Part shown: in pieces, positions 43,544 to 53,281 of the stretch
Numbering within the stretch: the first letter of the stretch is position 1
Layout of the letters: every line of letters begins with the position of its first letter
Origin: Caldilineaceae bacterium
Lineage (GTDB): Bacteria; Chloroflexota; Anaerolineae; Caldilineales; Caldilineaceae
DNA: 64,000 bases
Direction: 5' to 3'
Assembly: GCA_022821585.1 (NCBI GenBank)
Contig: JAJEDI010000050.1
Span: 124,001 to 188,000, forward strand
Notes under the pieces: model-generated
Told to the model about the DNA's origin: nothing
Databases searched by the model: none
What the model saw: the letters and a program-made list of their open reading frames with translations, nothing else
Translations under genes and position numbers: made by a program

Positions 43544-45319
43544 TCAGGGCTGGGAGGCCTCGCCTGAGGAGGACTGATCCGTTCGAACTGCGCGGCGGGT
43601 GATTGTCAGTAAAATGCCCGGCGGAAGGGCTCGTACGTCAATCAGCGAGAGGACGCGGTCCGGCCAGCGAACTTCCAGTGCGATGATACTACTTTCGAGG
43701 GGCAATCCAAAGTGTTGGCGGGCGCTGCGGCCGGAGAGGTAGCCGCCGGCTGCGTGCACGCTGCGGCGGTAGATGCCGGTCGAGGTGTGCAGGAGGAGCT
43801 CTGCGCCTAAGGCGCGCGTGTTGCCGCTGCCGGGGTGACGCAGATCGACAAGCAGGGAGCGGCCACTGCACAACCTGTTCTCGAAGATTTGGGACGGGGA
43901 ACGCAGGTTGTTGATCAGCACATCCAGATCGCCATCGCCGTCGAAGTCGGCCATGCTCATGCCGCGGCCACCGGCGGTGCTGTTCAGCTTCCATTCGGGG
44001 GCGGGCGTGAAGCGGTTGCCCTCGTCGTTGCGGTAGGCCTGGTTTTCTTCTACGAGCTCATCGCCGGGCAGGTGACGGAAGATCTCCATTGCGGTCATGC
44101 CGTTGACGACGTACAGATCGAGCATGCCGTCCTGGTCGATGTCGCCAAATTGGGCGGACCAGCTCCAGCCGCTGAAGGGGATGCGCCAAGCTTCGGCCCG
44201 GTCGGACCATGCATCGCCCTGCCGTTCCTGGAGGACATTAGCCATGACCTGGGGGGCGTCGTCGGGGCTGGGGGGAGGCATTGTCTCCATTACGGGCAGC
44301 CACTGGCGCATGATTTCGGGTTCTTCTGAGTACGGGTGCATGTCGGCGGCGAAGAGCTCCGGCCGGCCGTCGTTGTCGATGTCGCCGCTGTCGAAGCTCA
44401 TGGTGCTAAAGGTTGTAGTGGCGAACAGGTCGGCTGCGAGCCAGCTGCCGTCGCGCTGGTTGAGGAAGACGGCGTCGTGCAGGTCAAAGTCGTTTCCTAC
44501 AAGGATGTCCAGCCGGCGGTCGCCGTTCAGATCAAGCAGTTGCAGGGCGAGCCCCTGGGCGCGTGAGGCAAGGCGTGTTGGCAGGAACCGTCCGTTTTCG
44601 TTTTCGTAGATGAAGACGCCGTTCTGATCGGTAGCATCCAATGCGCGGCGCCCCATCTGCTTTTCCAGCGAGGCGTCGTAAGAGGCAGTCACCAGATCGA
44701 GGTCGCCGTCCCTGTCCAGATCGCCCCATTGCAGCGAGTAGGCAAGGCCGGTGACACCCTGAAGTCGCGCAAGCTCCTGTTCGTCAGCGAACGGGGCGGT
44801 GTTGTCCCCGGCACCCTGATTATGCCAGTAAACGAGAGTTCCTGAGCGGCTGGTGGCGGTAATATCGAGCCAGCCATCGCCGTCTAAGTCGACGAGCGCG
44901 AGGCCGCGCAGGCTGCTGTCGAGCAGGAGCTGGGGGCGGAAGTTCCAGTTGCCTTCGTTCCAGAAAATCTGGTTGGGGCCGAGTAGATTGGCGAGGACAA
45001 AGTCTTCGTCGCCGTCGTTGTCGAGGTCGCCGACGGCGAGGCCGGCGCCGTTGCTGGTGAAGTAAGTGACACGCTCGAAGGCGGTGCCGGTGACATGGGG
45101 CAGCAGGTGTTCGACGAAGCTACCGGTACAAGAAGGAGGTTGCGCGCCGTTTTGTGTGGCAGAGGCGGCGCGCGGACTCGAGGTTTGTACCGTGATGCTG
45201 TGTGTTTCTGACAGCGGAGCGTAGGAAACCGAACCGGGCAGGTGGTCGCTGACGAAAGCGGCTGAGCAAGCGGAGAGGAGAAGCGCTACGAAAGCAAGCG
45301 CGAGAGTTGCAATACGCAT
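43544..45319 (-). CDS. FG-GAP/VCBS and ASPIC/UnbV lipoprotein
   Basis: A 591-residue surface protein. Lipoprotein signal with LLLSAC at residues 13-18. A CRTAC1-type beta-propeller with calcium-binding FG-GAP repeats: GDLDNDGDEDFVLANL, WGDLDRDGDLDLVTASY, FDSGDIDNDGRPELFAADM, GDIDQDGMLDLYVVNG, ADFDGDGDLDVLINN. It ends with the ASPIC/UnbV domain (RSLLVDLRHPGSGNTRALGAEL; GGYLSGRSARQHFGL). It probably binds carbohydrate or protein outside the cell. It begins 19 nt after the permease stop, so the sugar ABC operon includes it; a role in capture of the sugar is inferred. Confidence 0.9.
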   Translation of the reverse strand: MRIATLALAFVALLLSACSAAFVSDHLPGSVSYAPLSETHSITVQTSSPRAASATQNGAQPPSCTGSFVEHLLPHVTGTAFERVTYFTSNGAGLAVGDLDNDGDEDFVLANLLGPNQIFWNEGNWNFRPQLLLDSSLRGLALVDLDGDGWLDITATSRSGTLVYWHNQGAGDNTAPFADEQELARLQGVTGLAYSLQWGDLDRDGDLDLVTASYDASLEKQMGRRALDATDQNGVFIYENENGRFLPTRLASRAQGLALQLLDLNGDRRLDILVGNDFDLHDAVFLNQRDGSWLAADLFATTTFSTMSFDSGDIDNDGRPELFAADMHPYSEEPEIMRQWLPVMETMPPPSPDDAPQVMANVLQERQGDAWSDRAEAWRIPFSGWSWSAQFGDIDQDGMLDLYVVNGMTAMEIFRHLPGDELVEENQAYRNDEGNRFTPAPEWKLNSTAGGRGMSMADFDGDGDLDVLINNLRSPSQIFENRLCSGRSLLVDLRHPGSGNTRALGAELLLHTSTGIYRRSVHAAGGYLSGRSARQHFGLPLESSIIALEVRWPDRVLSLIDVRALPPGILLTITRRAVRTDQSSSGEASQP

Positions 45320-45338
45320 TGGCTGTTGTCCCTTGGAC

Positions 45339-46253
45339 CTAACCCTTAACCCCGGTCAGGGAGATGCCCTCGATAAAGGTGCGTTGGGCGAGGAAAAAGG
45401 TGAGAATGACAGGGAGCGCGACGATGGTGCTGACGGCCATCAGGTAGGGCAGCCCGTTGCTGAAGTTGCCGATTTCATTGGCACGTCTACTGAGGATTTC
45501 TATTCCAAGCGCAAGGGGGTAGCGATCCTCGTCGCGCAGGTAGATCAGGGGACCGAGATAGTCGTTCCAAGCCCAGAGAAAGCGGAAGAGGGCGACTACA
45601 GCCAAGGCAGGCTTTGTCAGCGGCAAGATGATGAGGAAGAGAATACCGAATTCGCTGGCGCCGTCGATGCGGGCGGCGTCGGAAAGCTCCTCGGGCAGCG
45701 TCATAAAGAACTGGCGCAGCAAGAAGATCATGTAGGGATGGCCGAAGAGGGCGGGCACCACGAGCGGACGGTAGGTGTCCAGCCAGCCCAGTGCCTTGAA
45801 GGTAATGAAGAGGGGTACCATCGTCACCGCCCACGGAAGCATCATCGTCATCACCACCACCCAGAAGAGCGTGTCCCGTCCCGGCCAGCGGATGCGGGAA
45901 AAGCCGTAGGCGACGATGGTTGAAGACAATAACGTGAAGAGGACAACCGGACCCGTATAAAGAAAGACGGAGTTGAATGCGTAGCGGGTAAAGGGCAGTA
46001 TCTGCCAGGCATTAACGAAGTTCTCGGGATGGGCCGGAATCGGAACCAGAATCGGCGGTACCGTGAATATCTGCGAATCTACCTTGAGCGCCGAGCTGAC
46101 CATCCAGTAGAGGGGGAATGCGAAACTGAAGGTCAGGGGAATCAGTACGAAGTATTTGATGAATTCGATGGAGAAATCGACCAGGCGCCTCTTGCCCACG
46201 CCGTAGTGCCTGGGCACAGGTCTTACCTGCTGTTGGGAGGCCGCTGTGCTCAC
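45339..46253 (-). CDS. carbohydrate ABC transporter permease, MalG-like
   Basis: A 304-residue CUT1 permease with six predicted helices. The EAA loop that docks the ATPase is EELSDAARIDGASEFGILFLIILPLTKPAL. GTG start; its first bases overlap the stop of the MalF-like gene (GTGA), a sign of translational coupling. Confidence 0.94.
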   Translation of the reverse strand: MSTAASQQQVRPVPRHYGVGKRRLVDFSIEFIKYFVLIPLTFSFAFPLYWMVSSALKVDSQIFTVPPILVPIPAHPENFVNAWQILPFTRYAFNSVFLYTGPVVLFTLLSSTIVAYGFSRIRWPGRDTLFWVVVMTMMLPWAVTMVPLFITFKALGWLDTYRPLVVPALFGHPYMIFLLRQFFMTLPEELSDAARIDGASEFGILFLIILPLTKPALAVVALFRFLWAWNDYLGPLIYLRDEDRYPLALGIEILSRRANEIGNFSNGLPYLMAVSTIVALPVILTFFLAQRTFIEGISLTGVKG

Positions 46254-47167
46254 TTATCGCCTCCGTAGTAGACCCAACGTGCAGAGGAGCGGAAAACAAG
46301 AATTGTAAAGACGACGATGATGAAGAGGAGGATCCAGGCGAGCGCAGACGCCTTGCCCATGCGCAGATAGGCGAAGGCGTTGCGGTACAGATGCACCAGA
46401 TAGAATTCGGTCGAGTTCATGGGGCCGCCTTGTGTGAGCAGCCACGGGATCGTAAATTCCTGGAAGGCGACGATCAGCCCCATTATCAGGTTGAACAGGA
46501 TGATTGGTGATGTAATTGGAATGGTAACGTTGCGAAAACGGTGCCAGATGTTGGCCCCGTCGACGGTGGCGGCTTCGTAGAGCGCGCGCGGTACATCCTG
46601 CAGAGAGGCGAGGAAGATGACGACAGCAGCGCCGTTGGCCCAGACGGCAACTAGGATCAGCGATGGCTTGGACCATGCAGGATTGGACAGGAAGGGGATG
46701 ACGGGCAGGCCGAAAAAGCGGAGGAGACCGTTGATTGCACCCCATTGGACGTTCATGAGGAAGTCCCACACCATTGCGGAGGCGACTGCGGGCACGATCG
46801 AGGGAATATAGATAATGCCGCGGAAAAAGGTACGGGCGACGACGCGCGAGTTGAGCATATTGGCGATGATGAAGGCCGAGCCGACGCCGAGGGGGACGCT
46901 GACCCCGACATAGTAGATGGTGTTGCCCATCACGTTCCAGAAGTGGGGATCGTCGAAGAAAAGTGTGGTGTAGTTTTTGATGCCGAGGAAGACGGGGGGT
47001 CGCAGCAGATCGTAGCGGGTCAGGCTATAGTAGAGGGATGCGAGCAGCGGATAGATAGTGAAGACGACGAAGCCCACGACCCAGGGCGAGACGAAAAGCA
47101 GGCCCAGGCGCAGGTTGCGCCATTCACCCGGCGTATAACGGCTGACTTTTTGTGCACTTGCGGCCAT
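46250..47167 (-). CDS. carbohydrate ABC transporter permease, MalF-like
   Basis: A 305-residue CUT1 permease. The ATG at 47167 has AAGGTGA upstream; the track start at 47260 adds 31 unlikely residues. The EAA loop is VPRALYEAATVDGANIWHRFRNVTIPITSPII. Follows the binding-protein gene by 68 nt. Confidence 0.93.
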   Translation of the reverse strand: MAASAQKVSRYTPGEWRNLRLGLLFVSPWVVGFVVFTIYPLLASLYYSLTRYDLLRPPVFLGIKNYTTLFFDDPHFWNVMGNTIYYVGVSVPLGVGSAFIIANMLNSRVVARTFFRGIIYIPSIVPAVASAMVWDFLMNVQWGAINGLLRFFGLPVIPFLSNPAWSKPSLILVAVWANGAAVVIFLASLQDVPRALYEAATVDGANIWHRFRNVTIPITSPIILFNLIMGLIVAFQEFTIPWLLTQGGPMNSTEFYLVHLYRNAFAYLRMGKASALAWILLFIIVVFTILVFRSSARWVYYGGDK

Positions 47168-47235
47168 AAAGTCACCTTGGCAGGGGAGCAGAAAGCCGGC
47201 GACCGGATGCTGCTGGACCGGTCGCCAGCGTGCGA

Positions 47236-48582
47236 CTACGAAAGTCCCTGCGCCTCCCATTCTGCCTCGGCGCGCTTTTGCATCTCCGCCACGGCCTCTT
47301 CGGCGGTCATGAAGTCACGATAGACCTGCTCGCGCAGCTCGTTCACCTGTGTGTACATGTACCAGTGGATCGGGCAGCGTCGGCCGATAATCCAATCGGT
47401 GACTTCATCAACGCTTTCGAGGTAGAAGCGCAGACCGGGATATGTATCGGGGTCGATGGTCGAAATAAAGGATTTGACGCCCATGATCCAGCCGACTGAA
47501 TCGAAGATGATGTTCATCGGCTCATTGGTGTGCATGATTTCGGCAAAATTGAACATGCCGTCCGGATTGTTGGCCTCTTTGAAGATTTGGATCATATGGG
47601 CGCCGGTCGCCTGGATTTTGGCGCCTTCGCGGAAAGCGGGCACCGGCGGCCAAGCGGACCGGTTGAAGGGCGCGAGCTCCGGTTTCTCACTTACGGTTTC
47701 GCCGCAGTGCCAGTAGCCGTCCATTATAATCGACTGCACCTCTGCGTAGTAGGAGCCGCCCCACCTTCCCTGACCCTCGACGGAGCGCAGGCCGGCAAAG
47801 TTATCGGGGCCAATGTGACGGAAGAACTCAGCCTGGGTTTCGATTCCCAGAGCCATTAGTTCATGGTCAAAGTGGAAGGTCTGCTCTTCGTCGTTCCACC
47901 AGGCATGACCGAAGGAGTGGGAGATGAAGTCCGGCTCGGCCGCCATGGCATCCACCGGGTCGAAGCCCATGCGAATGACGTTGCCGCCTTCGTCGAACTT
48001 TGACAGTTCCACATGCCACTCCATGACAGCCTCCCAAGTCAAGGGCAGGTCGTCGACATCGAGGCCGACTTCTTCGACATGCTTGGCGTTGTAGTTCATT
48101 CCATACCACATGAAGCCCTCGACGGAAGGCACACCGATCAGGTTGCTGCCATAGACGGCGGCATTCCAAACGGGTTCGAGCACGCCTGACGGGTCGATGA
48201 TGTCGCTGCCATTCACGTAGTCATTGCAGTCGATGACGATGCCGCGCGCCCATAAACCGGGGTAGTCAATGTTTGAGCCGCCGTCGGGCGTATCGCCGGC
48301 TGCGAGGGCAGCGGCAAGGTCCTCCAGGCCAACAGGGCGAACATTGAATTCCGTATCTTCGCCGGCGAGGGCCTTGAAGCTGTCCAGCTGGGCAATCTCC
48401 CTAAATGGCTCCACGGCACTGCCCCAGCCCGACACGAATTCGATGGTCTTGGGTTCGGAGGCCATGGTGTCGCCGCCGGCAGGTGCGGCGCCGGGCACGG
48501 CGCAGGCGGCCAGCGCGGTGGTGCCAGCAACAAGGCCGGTGGTGCGCAGGAAGGCGCGGCGGCTGATGTTTGGGATTGTCAT
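47236..48582 (-). CDS. ABC transporter sugar-binding lipoprotein (Tat signal)
   Basis: A 448-residue family 1 extracellular solute-binding protein. The signal has a twin-arginine motif (ISRRAFLRTTGLVAG) followed by a lipobox near AACAVPG, so export by Tat with lipid anchoring is likely. AGAGAGA precedes the ATG. First gene of the importer operon. No ATPase gene is present within the operon or window, so a shared MsmX-like ATPase elsewhere is expected. Sugar unknown. Confidence 0.9.
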   Translation of the reverse strand: MTIPNISRRAFLRTTGLVAGTTALAACAVPGAAPAGGDTMASEPKTIEFVSGWGSAVEPFREIAQLDSFKALAGEDTEFNVRPVGLEDLAAALAAGDTPDGGSNIDYPGLWARGIVIDCNDYVNGSDIIDPSGVLEPVWNAAVYGSNLIGVPSVEGFMWYGMNYNAKHVEEVGLDVDDLPLTWEAVMEWHVELSKFDEGGNVIRMGFDPVDAMAAEPDFISHSFGHAWWNDEEQTFHFDHELMALGIETQAEFFRHIGPDNFAGLRSVEGQGRWGGSYYAEVQSIIMDGYWHCGETVSEKPELAPFNRSAWPPVPAFREGAKIQATGAHMIQIFKEANNPDGMFNFAEIMHTNEPMNIIFDSVGWIMGVKSFISTIDPDTYPGLRFYLESVDEVTDWIIGRRCPIHWYMYTQVNELREQVYRDFMTAEEAVAEMQKRAEAEWEAQGLS

Positions 48583-49246
48583 TTTGTCTCTCTCTTTAAT
48601 ATGGATGGTTAGGTTATTCTTTCGTGTTCATTGCGAGAGCTGGGACGCTTTAAGTCATTAGCCAGGCATTCACTCTTAGCCAGGACAGGGCCAACACACG
48701 GTTCCAGGGACGCAGCCAATCTGCTGCTGGTTCACTGGTACGAGGAAGCGCGTCCTTGGCGCTTGGCGGCCGCCGTGTGCAGGGGACACACGTTTGAGAC
48801 GGGCAATTGGAGAGACTCCCAGGCAGGTGGGGCATCTCGGGCACTGGGTCCGGGACAGGCTAGCGTGCCAGGCGATGACTAGTCCGTGGGATTATATCAG
48901 ATGGTGACGCAGTAACGAAAGAATTGACTGGGTTTGGGCCATCGTGCCCAGAGTCGGTAGCCACAGCCGGCTGCTGTCGAGGCCGACGATGGGCGGCCGT
49001 ACTGGAATCAGATTGCATGAACAGGATTTGCATAAATGCGGTACCTTTGGCCGTGGGGCGGCAAAATTCTTGTCACCAGATGTCGCGTTAAGTCTACCTT
49101 TGACGCGCCAAAACGACTGATTCATATGATGGGCTGTGATTAAGGCCTAGCCGACGCTTTGGGTCTCGTACCGGTGTCTGCGCGGGTTGTACGAGAGTTG
49201 TACAATAGATTCCCTGGCGGGACCTGTTTAGACGCATAAACGCGTG

Positions 49247-49280
49247 TTAAGTCGGTTTAAGTCGGGTTTTGTCGGTCGAA
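49247..49280. repeat. 10-bp-phased GTCGG repeats, set 1
   Basis: Three consecutive units begin GTCGGTTTAA, GTCGGGTTTT and GTCGGTCGAA at exact 10-bp spacing, preceded by TTAA. One helical turn per unit is typical of protein-binding iterons or operators. Confidence 0.5.
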
Positions 49281-49463
49281 AAACCTTTTCTGGCTCTTGT
49301 ATACGTTTCTTGGCTCATGGAGTCGTTTCACTTTTGCATCAGTTTTTCCGTCTCTGGCGTCAGTTCCCGAATCTGGCAGGCGCTGCACGACTGTCAATTG
49401 CAGCGGACCCGCGCCGGTAGGCCCGCGGTTGACGTACGGGGCGTCGTGTCTGGGCGCTCAAGA

Positions 49464-49493
49464 TCGGGTTAAGTCGGGTCAGGGCGGGCAGTT
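49464..49493. repeat. 10-bp-phased TCGGG repeats, set 2
   Basis: Units TCGGGTTAAG, TCGGGTCAGG and GCGGGCAGTT at 10-bp spacing, about 190 bp after set 1. The first unit repeats the TTAAGTCGG word of set 1. Confidence 0.45.
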
Positions 49494-49790
49494 TTCCTCT
49501 TTTTGTACTCTTGCGCTTGACTCGCGCACGTTTCCTCGCTGTCTCTTTTGGGTACTTGGCAGATAGTTTAAGGGCAGTTACCAGGCTGGCACGGGCCCTC
49601 CCTGGCCTTAAGAGAATCTGCCAGCGGGAGTCATGGCTTCATGATGAAGATACGCTTTCAGTTTTGCCCATTTGTATATCGGCGCAAGGTCATTATATCA
49701 CTGATTTTGATGCAATTGACCTGGGGAGGAATTGGAAATGTCGACGATCCCTTGGGTGTGGAATGAACATTGACGACGAGACTGGTGGCC

Positions 49791-49816
49791 GGGGCACCCA
49801 CTAGGGGTGCCCCTAC
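49791..49816. repeat. REP-like palindrome, copy 2
   Basis: Stem GGGGCACCC / GGGTGCCCC with a 5-nt loop, followed by CTAC as in the other copies. Confidence 0.7.
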
Positions 49817-49961
49817 GGGGGGATGGGGAATCTGTTTCACTGCTGTGGAGATCGGCTATAGAATAGTGGTTTGAAAGTGATTGCGAGCGACGTCTTTGGG
49901 CCGGGACCGGACTCCGTTCCACTGTCAGGCCGGCTTGATTCTTCCGGGGGGCAGACATACT

Positions 49962-50945
49962 ATGTTTACCGTTATAGGGACCTGCACCGTTGATCTTTTC
50001 GTCTCCAATCTGGCTGGGATGCCTCGCAGCGAGGGCGATGAATTTACGGTAGACAGCCTTGTCTTTCATGACGAGCCGCTGAGAACTTCGCTGGGGGGAA
50101 ACGGGGCGAATTCGGCGTATGTATTGGCGCGGCTGGGAGCGGAGGTGGAACTGGTCGGGGGCTTGGGAAAAGACCATCTGGGCGACTGGATGGCGGAGCA
50201 GCTTGTTGAAGCGGGTGTCAGGACGGGGCGCGTCAGGCGGTACGCTAGGCAGGGCACGGCGACGACGCTCATTCTCAGCGACAGGGAGCAGAGCCGGCTG
50301 GCCTTTCATCACGAAGGGGCCAACAGGGCTGTTGACAGCGGAAGTGTCGACGGTGCTCTTATTCGCGGTTCGGACATGTTGTTGCTGACGAGCTACTCGA
50401 TAATGCCGGGACTGCGTCCTCACGGGGCAGTCGAGCTGTTCAAGGAGGCATTCCAGAGCGACACACGCACTGCTGTAGACATCGGCCCGGCCATTGGCGA
50501 ACCGGCCAGATTGGAGGAGATGGGCCCGCTGCTGGGTTACACTGATTACTTCATTTGCAATGAGCACGAGTTAGCGGTCTGTACTGGTGGGGCAGAGCTG
50601 GCCGCGGGGATGGCGGCGGTCCTGGAGGGAGGCGCTAGTTGTGTGGTGATCAAGAGGGGCGCTGCCGGCGCCGCCGTGCTGCAGAAGGAGGAAAGGGAGG
50701 CCACTGGTGCGGGATCTACGGGGGGCCCGACTTTCGTGCCCGGATTCTCCGTCGACGTTCAGACAACCGTTGGCGCGGGCGATTCCTTCAATGCCGGCTT
50801 CCTGCTGGCAGTGCTGGAGGGGGCCTCTGCCGAGGACGCGGCGCGCTTTGGCAACGCGGTGGCGGCAACTGTGGTGTCTACGCCTGACAGACCGCTGGAT
50901 GCACTGTCGCGAGAGGCTGTCAGTCGCTTGATCGAACTGTCATAG
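49962..50945 (+). CDS. PfkB family carbohydrate kinase
   Basis: A 327-residue ribokinase-type kinase starting at the ATG at 49962 (track start 49881 adds 27 unlikely residues; the site upstream is weak). Substrate-side glycine motif SLGGNGANSAYVLARLGAEVELVGGLG; catalytic-base motif TTVGAGDSFNAGFL. Sugar or nucleoside substrate unknown. Its stop lies 26 bp inside the convergent MBL-hydrolase gene. Confidence 0.9.
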   Translation: MFTVIGTCTVDLFVSNLAGMPRSEGDEFTVDSLVFHDEPLRTSLGGNGANSAYVLARLGAEVELVGGLGKDHLGDWMAEQLVEAGVRTGRVRRYARQGTATTLILSDREQSRLAFHHEGANRAVDSGSVDGALIRGSDMLLLTSYSIMPGLRPHGAVELFKEAFQSDTRTAVDIGPAIGEPARLEEMGPLLGYTDYFICNEHELAVCTGGAELAAGMAAVLEGGASCVVIKRGAAGAAVLQKEEREATGAGSTGGPTFVPGFSVDVQTTVGAGDSFNAGFLLAVLEGASAEDAARFGNAVAATVVSTPDRPLDALSREAVSRLIELS

Positions 50946-51804
50946 CGCCGGCAGCCGACTTTTCGACTGTGCAGCGTTCCCCGGCCTGTAGCACGCGAAC
51001 AGGCTGCTCCAGCGCGGCCGCGGCTGCTCGGAAAGTGTCGGGCGGCGCGGTGTTGAAGGTAAACATCTCGTAGTGGCAAGGGATAGCCAGCTTTGCGTTG
51101 ATAGCGCACGCAAGGGTGGCGGCTTCGATGCCGTTGAGATTGCCGGCAACTTTGCGCTCCGGCCTGCTGCCGTTGATGGGAAGGATGGCAACATCCACGT
51201 TGAAGGGCGTTAGCCGCTCCACCAGCCCACTGTAATGGACTGTGTCCCCACTGTGATAGATGGTCCAAGGGCCAAAGCTCGCCACATAGCCAAGGAATTT
51301 GCACTGCCCCTTTTCGTCTCTCTCCAACTCTTCGTGTGCGGCGGCGATGCCGTGAAAGCGGAATACGCCCACCTCTCTGTAGTCGCCGCCGTCCAGGCCC
51401 ACAGGCCAGTCCGGGTCGCAGTCCAATCGATTGGCTACGAAAGCCCGGTTGGCCTCTGGTATGACCAACTGCAGGTCCGAGTTTACTGCCTTCAGGGGGC
51501 TGAGCGTTTCACCGTCCAGATGATCGGTGTGGTTGTGACTGGATGTTACGACGTCGACAAAGTTGAGCCTGTCGGGTGCGACGACCCGCTCGGTCATGCG
51601 GATGTGGGGTTTGTCGGTGGCGGCGTATTTCTTCGTGAGGGAATCGGAGAGGTAGGGATCGAAGAGAAGGAATTTGTTCTGCCATTTGAGCAGGAAGCCG
51701 CTTTGGCCGAGCCACCAGAAGTGCAGGACGCGTTCGTCACCGGTTGCATCCTGTACATCCTGGAGGAAGGCATCATCCTGGAGGATGGGTTTGATCAGTG
51801 ACAT
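50920..51804 (-). CDS. metallo-beta-lactamase-fold hydrolase (UlaG-like)
   Basis: A 294-residue MBL-fold protein. The metal motif is SSHNHTDHLDGET (H-x-[DN]-x-D-H-like, with Asn in place of the usual residue), with further ligands in YHSGDTVHYSG and PCHYEMF. Closest in pattern to UlaG/L-ascorbate-6-P lactonase and related hydrolases. Starts 9 nt after the oxidoreductase stop on the same strand, so probably coupled. Confidence 0.85.
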   Translation of the reverse strand: MSLIKPILQDDAFLQDVQDATGDERVLHFWWLGQSGFLLKWQNKFLLFDPYLSDSLTKKYAATDKPHIRMTERVVAPDRLNFVDVVTSSHNHTDHLDGETLSPLKAVNSDLQLVIPEANRAFVANRLDCDPDWPVGLDGGDYREVGVFRFHGIAAAHEELERDEKGQCKFLGYVASFGPWTIYHSGDTVHYSGLVERLTPFNVDVAILPINGSRPERKVAGNLNGIEAATLACAINAKLAIPCHYEMFTFNTAPPDTFRAAAAALEQPVRVLQAGERCTVEKSAAGAMTVRSSD

Positions 51805-51813
51805 CGGACGGGG

Positions 51814-53067
51814 CTAGGCGTTGTCGATGATTTCCTGGCTGAGCTCGCCGGTCTCCTCGTTCTTCATTATGACCTTGATCTGGCCGCCGGGCATCCGTTC
51901 CTGTTTCAGCATTGTCAGGCCGGCGGCGGCGGCGAGGGCTTCGGCGGGGTCGGGTCCGGCAGCGGCGGCCGCCTCCTGCCCGCGGCTGTCGCGGATGAGG
52001 GGGACGTTTTCGCGTCCTCGCCAGACTTCCAGCTGCACGGGCTCCCATTGGCGGGAAGAGGCAGAACGGTAACAGGCGTCGATAACGGCGTTGACGATGT
52101 AGCCGTCGTAGAAGGTCTCTCTGGGTTCGGTGCCCTGGTCGAGGGCGTTGAGCATGTCGTCAAACATGTCGTTGTAGCCGAGCTCGACTACTTCGTCGCC
52201 GACCGGGAAGAGCCAACCGCTCTCGGACTCGGCCTTTTCGGCGACGTAGCCGGCGCCGGCGCCGCTGGTATACATTTCATAGCCGGTGCGCAGGAAGTGA
52301 TTTAGCCAGATGGTGCCCTCTGTGCCGGCGACTTCGTCGCGCAGGTCCATGCCGCCGCGGAAAGACCAGCTGACTTCGAACTGGCCGATGGCGCCGTTCT
52401 CAAAGCGGATGAGGGCGATGCCGTTGTCTTCGGCGTCGATGGGGTGAACGAGGGTGTCGGCCCAGCACATGACTTCGACGGGGCGGATGTCTTTGCCGAT
52501 AAAGCTGCGGACGATTTCGATGCAGTGGCAGCCGAGGTCGACGATGGCGCCGCCGCCGGCCTGTTCGAGGTCCCAGAACCAGTCGCTGTGGGGGCCGGGA
52601 TGCGTTTCGCGGGAGCAGGCCCAGGTTACATGGCCGAGGGCACCTTCCTCGACGGAGGCGATGGCCTTCAGCGTCTTGGGCGTGTAGCAGAGGTCTTCGA
52701 GGTAGCCGCCGAAGACGCCGGTTTCTTCAACTTTGTCCATCATGCGTTTTGCTTCTTCGGCGGTGCGGCCGAGGGGCTTTGTGCAGAGAATCGCTTTGCC
52801 GGCGGCGGCGGCAAGGTCTACGCACTCTTCGTGGATGTGGTTGGGCAGGCCGATGACGACGGTGTCGATATCGTCGGAGGTACAGGCTTCGGTCAGATCG
52901 GTAGTCCAGGCGGGGACTCCCCATTCTTCTGCAAATGCCTTGGCTCTTTCTTCTGTACGAGAGTAGACGAGCTGCACACGGTCTCTGCCCCTGCCGCCGT
53001 TGAGGGACATGGTGTAGAACATGCCGATAAGGCCGGTGCCAAGCATTGAGATCTTATGTTCCTGCAC
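51814..53067 (-). CDS. Gfo/Idh/MocA family oxidoreductase
   Basis: A 417-residue NAD(P)-dependent sugar/inositol oxidoreductase. GTG start with AAGGAG 8 nt upstream. N-terminal Rossmann motif [12 protein letters not shown]; the usual Glu-Lys-Pro motif appears as CTKPLGRT; catalytic region [19 protein letters not shown]. About 40 extra residues at the C-terminus (Ala/Pro-rich, then [16 protein letters not shown]) are unusual. Encoded before the MBL hydrolase in the same direction; the two may act on one substrate. Confidence 0.88.
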   Translation of the reverse strand: MQEHKISMLGTGLIGMFYTMSLNGGRGRDRVQLVYSRTEERAKAFAEEWGVPAWTTDLTEACTSDDIDTVVIGLPNHIHEECVDLAAAAGKAILCTKPLGRTAEEAKRMMDKVEETGVFGGYLEDLCYTPKTLKAIASVEEGALGHVTWACSRETHPGPHSDWFWDLEQAGGGAIVDLGCHCIEIVRSFIGKDIRPVEVMCWADTLVHPIDAEDNGIALIRFENGAIGQFEVSWSFRGGMDLRDEVAGTEGTIWLNHFLRTGYEMYTSGAGAGYVAEKAESESGWLFPVGDEVVELGYNDMFDDMLNALDQGTEPRETFYDGYIVNAVIDACYRSASSRQWEPVQLEVWRGRENVPLIRDSRGQEAAAAAGPDPAEALAAAAGLTMLKQERMPGGQIKVIMKNEETGELSQEIIDNA

Positions 53068-53224
53068 GTTAATTTCTCCTTCCGAGTTGGATGAAAGGTG
53101 TTCTTGTTCTGCAATTGGGGATATGATAGTCAGTCCGGAACTCTACGTCAATCCTGGTGATAGCCAGGACCGATGGACAGAAATCAGCATATCGATAGCA
53201 GGTGTCCGCCAGGAAGTACGCAAA

Positions 53225-53249
53225 GGGCGCCCACAAGGGGCGCCCCTAC
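53225..53249. repeat. REP-like palindrome, copy 3
   Basis: Stem GGGCGCCC / GGGCGCCC with loop ACAAG, followed by CCTAC; a G/C variant of the copies at 27039 and 49791. Confidence 0.7.
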
Positions 53250-53281
53250 GGGCGAGCGGCGCTAAGGCGTTTCACGAAGCT

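Larger units (their letters stand above)
48583..49961. other. gene-poor intergenic region (1.4 kb)
   Basis: No ORF here looks like a protein (only short shadows). It must hold the promoter of the ABC operon and the upstream region of the PfkB gene. It contains two sets of 10-bp-phased repeats, the direct repeat TTGTACGAGAGTTGTAC near 49188 and a REP-like palindrome. It could be a decayed gene or an unknown noncoding locus. Confidence 0.5.

Noticed and set aside
49247-49493. CRISPR array
   Set aside because: The units are only 10 bp and directly adjacent, without spacers, and no cas genes are present.
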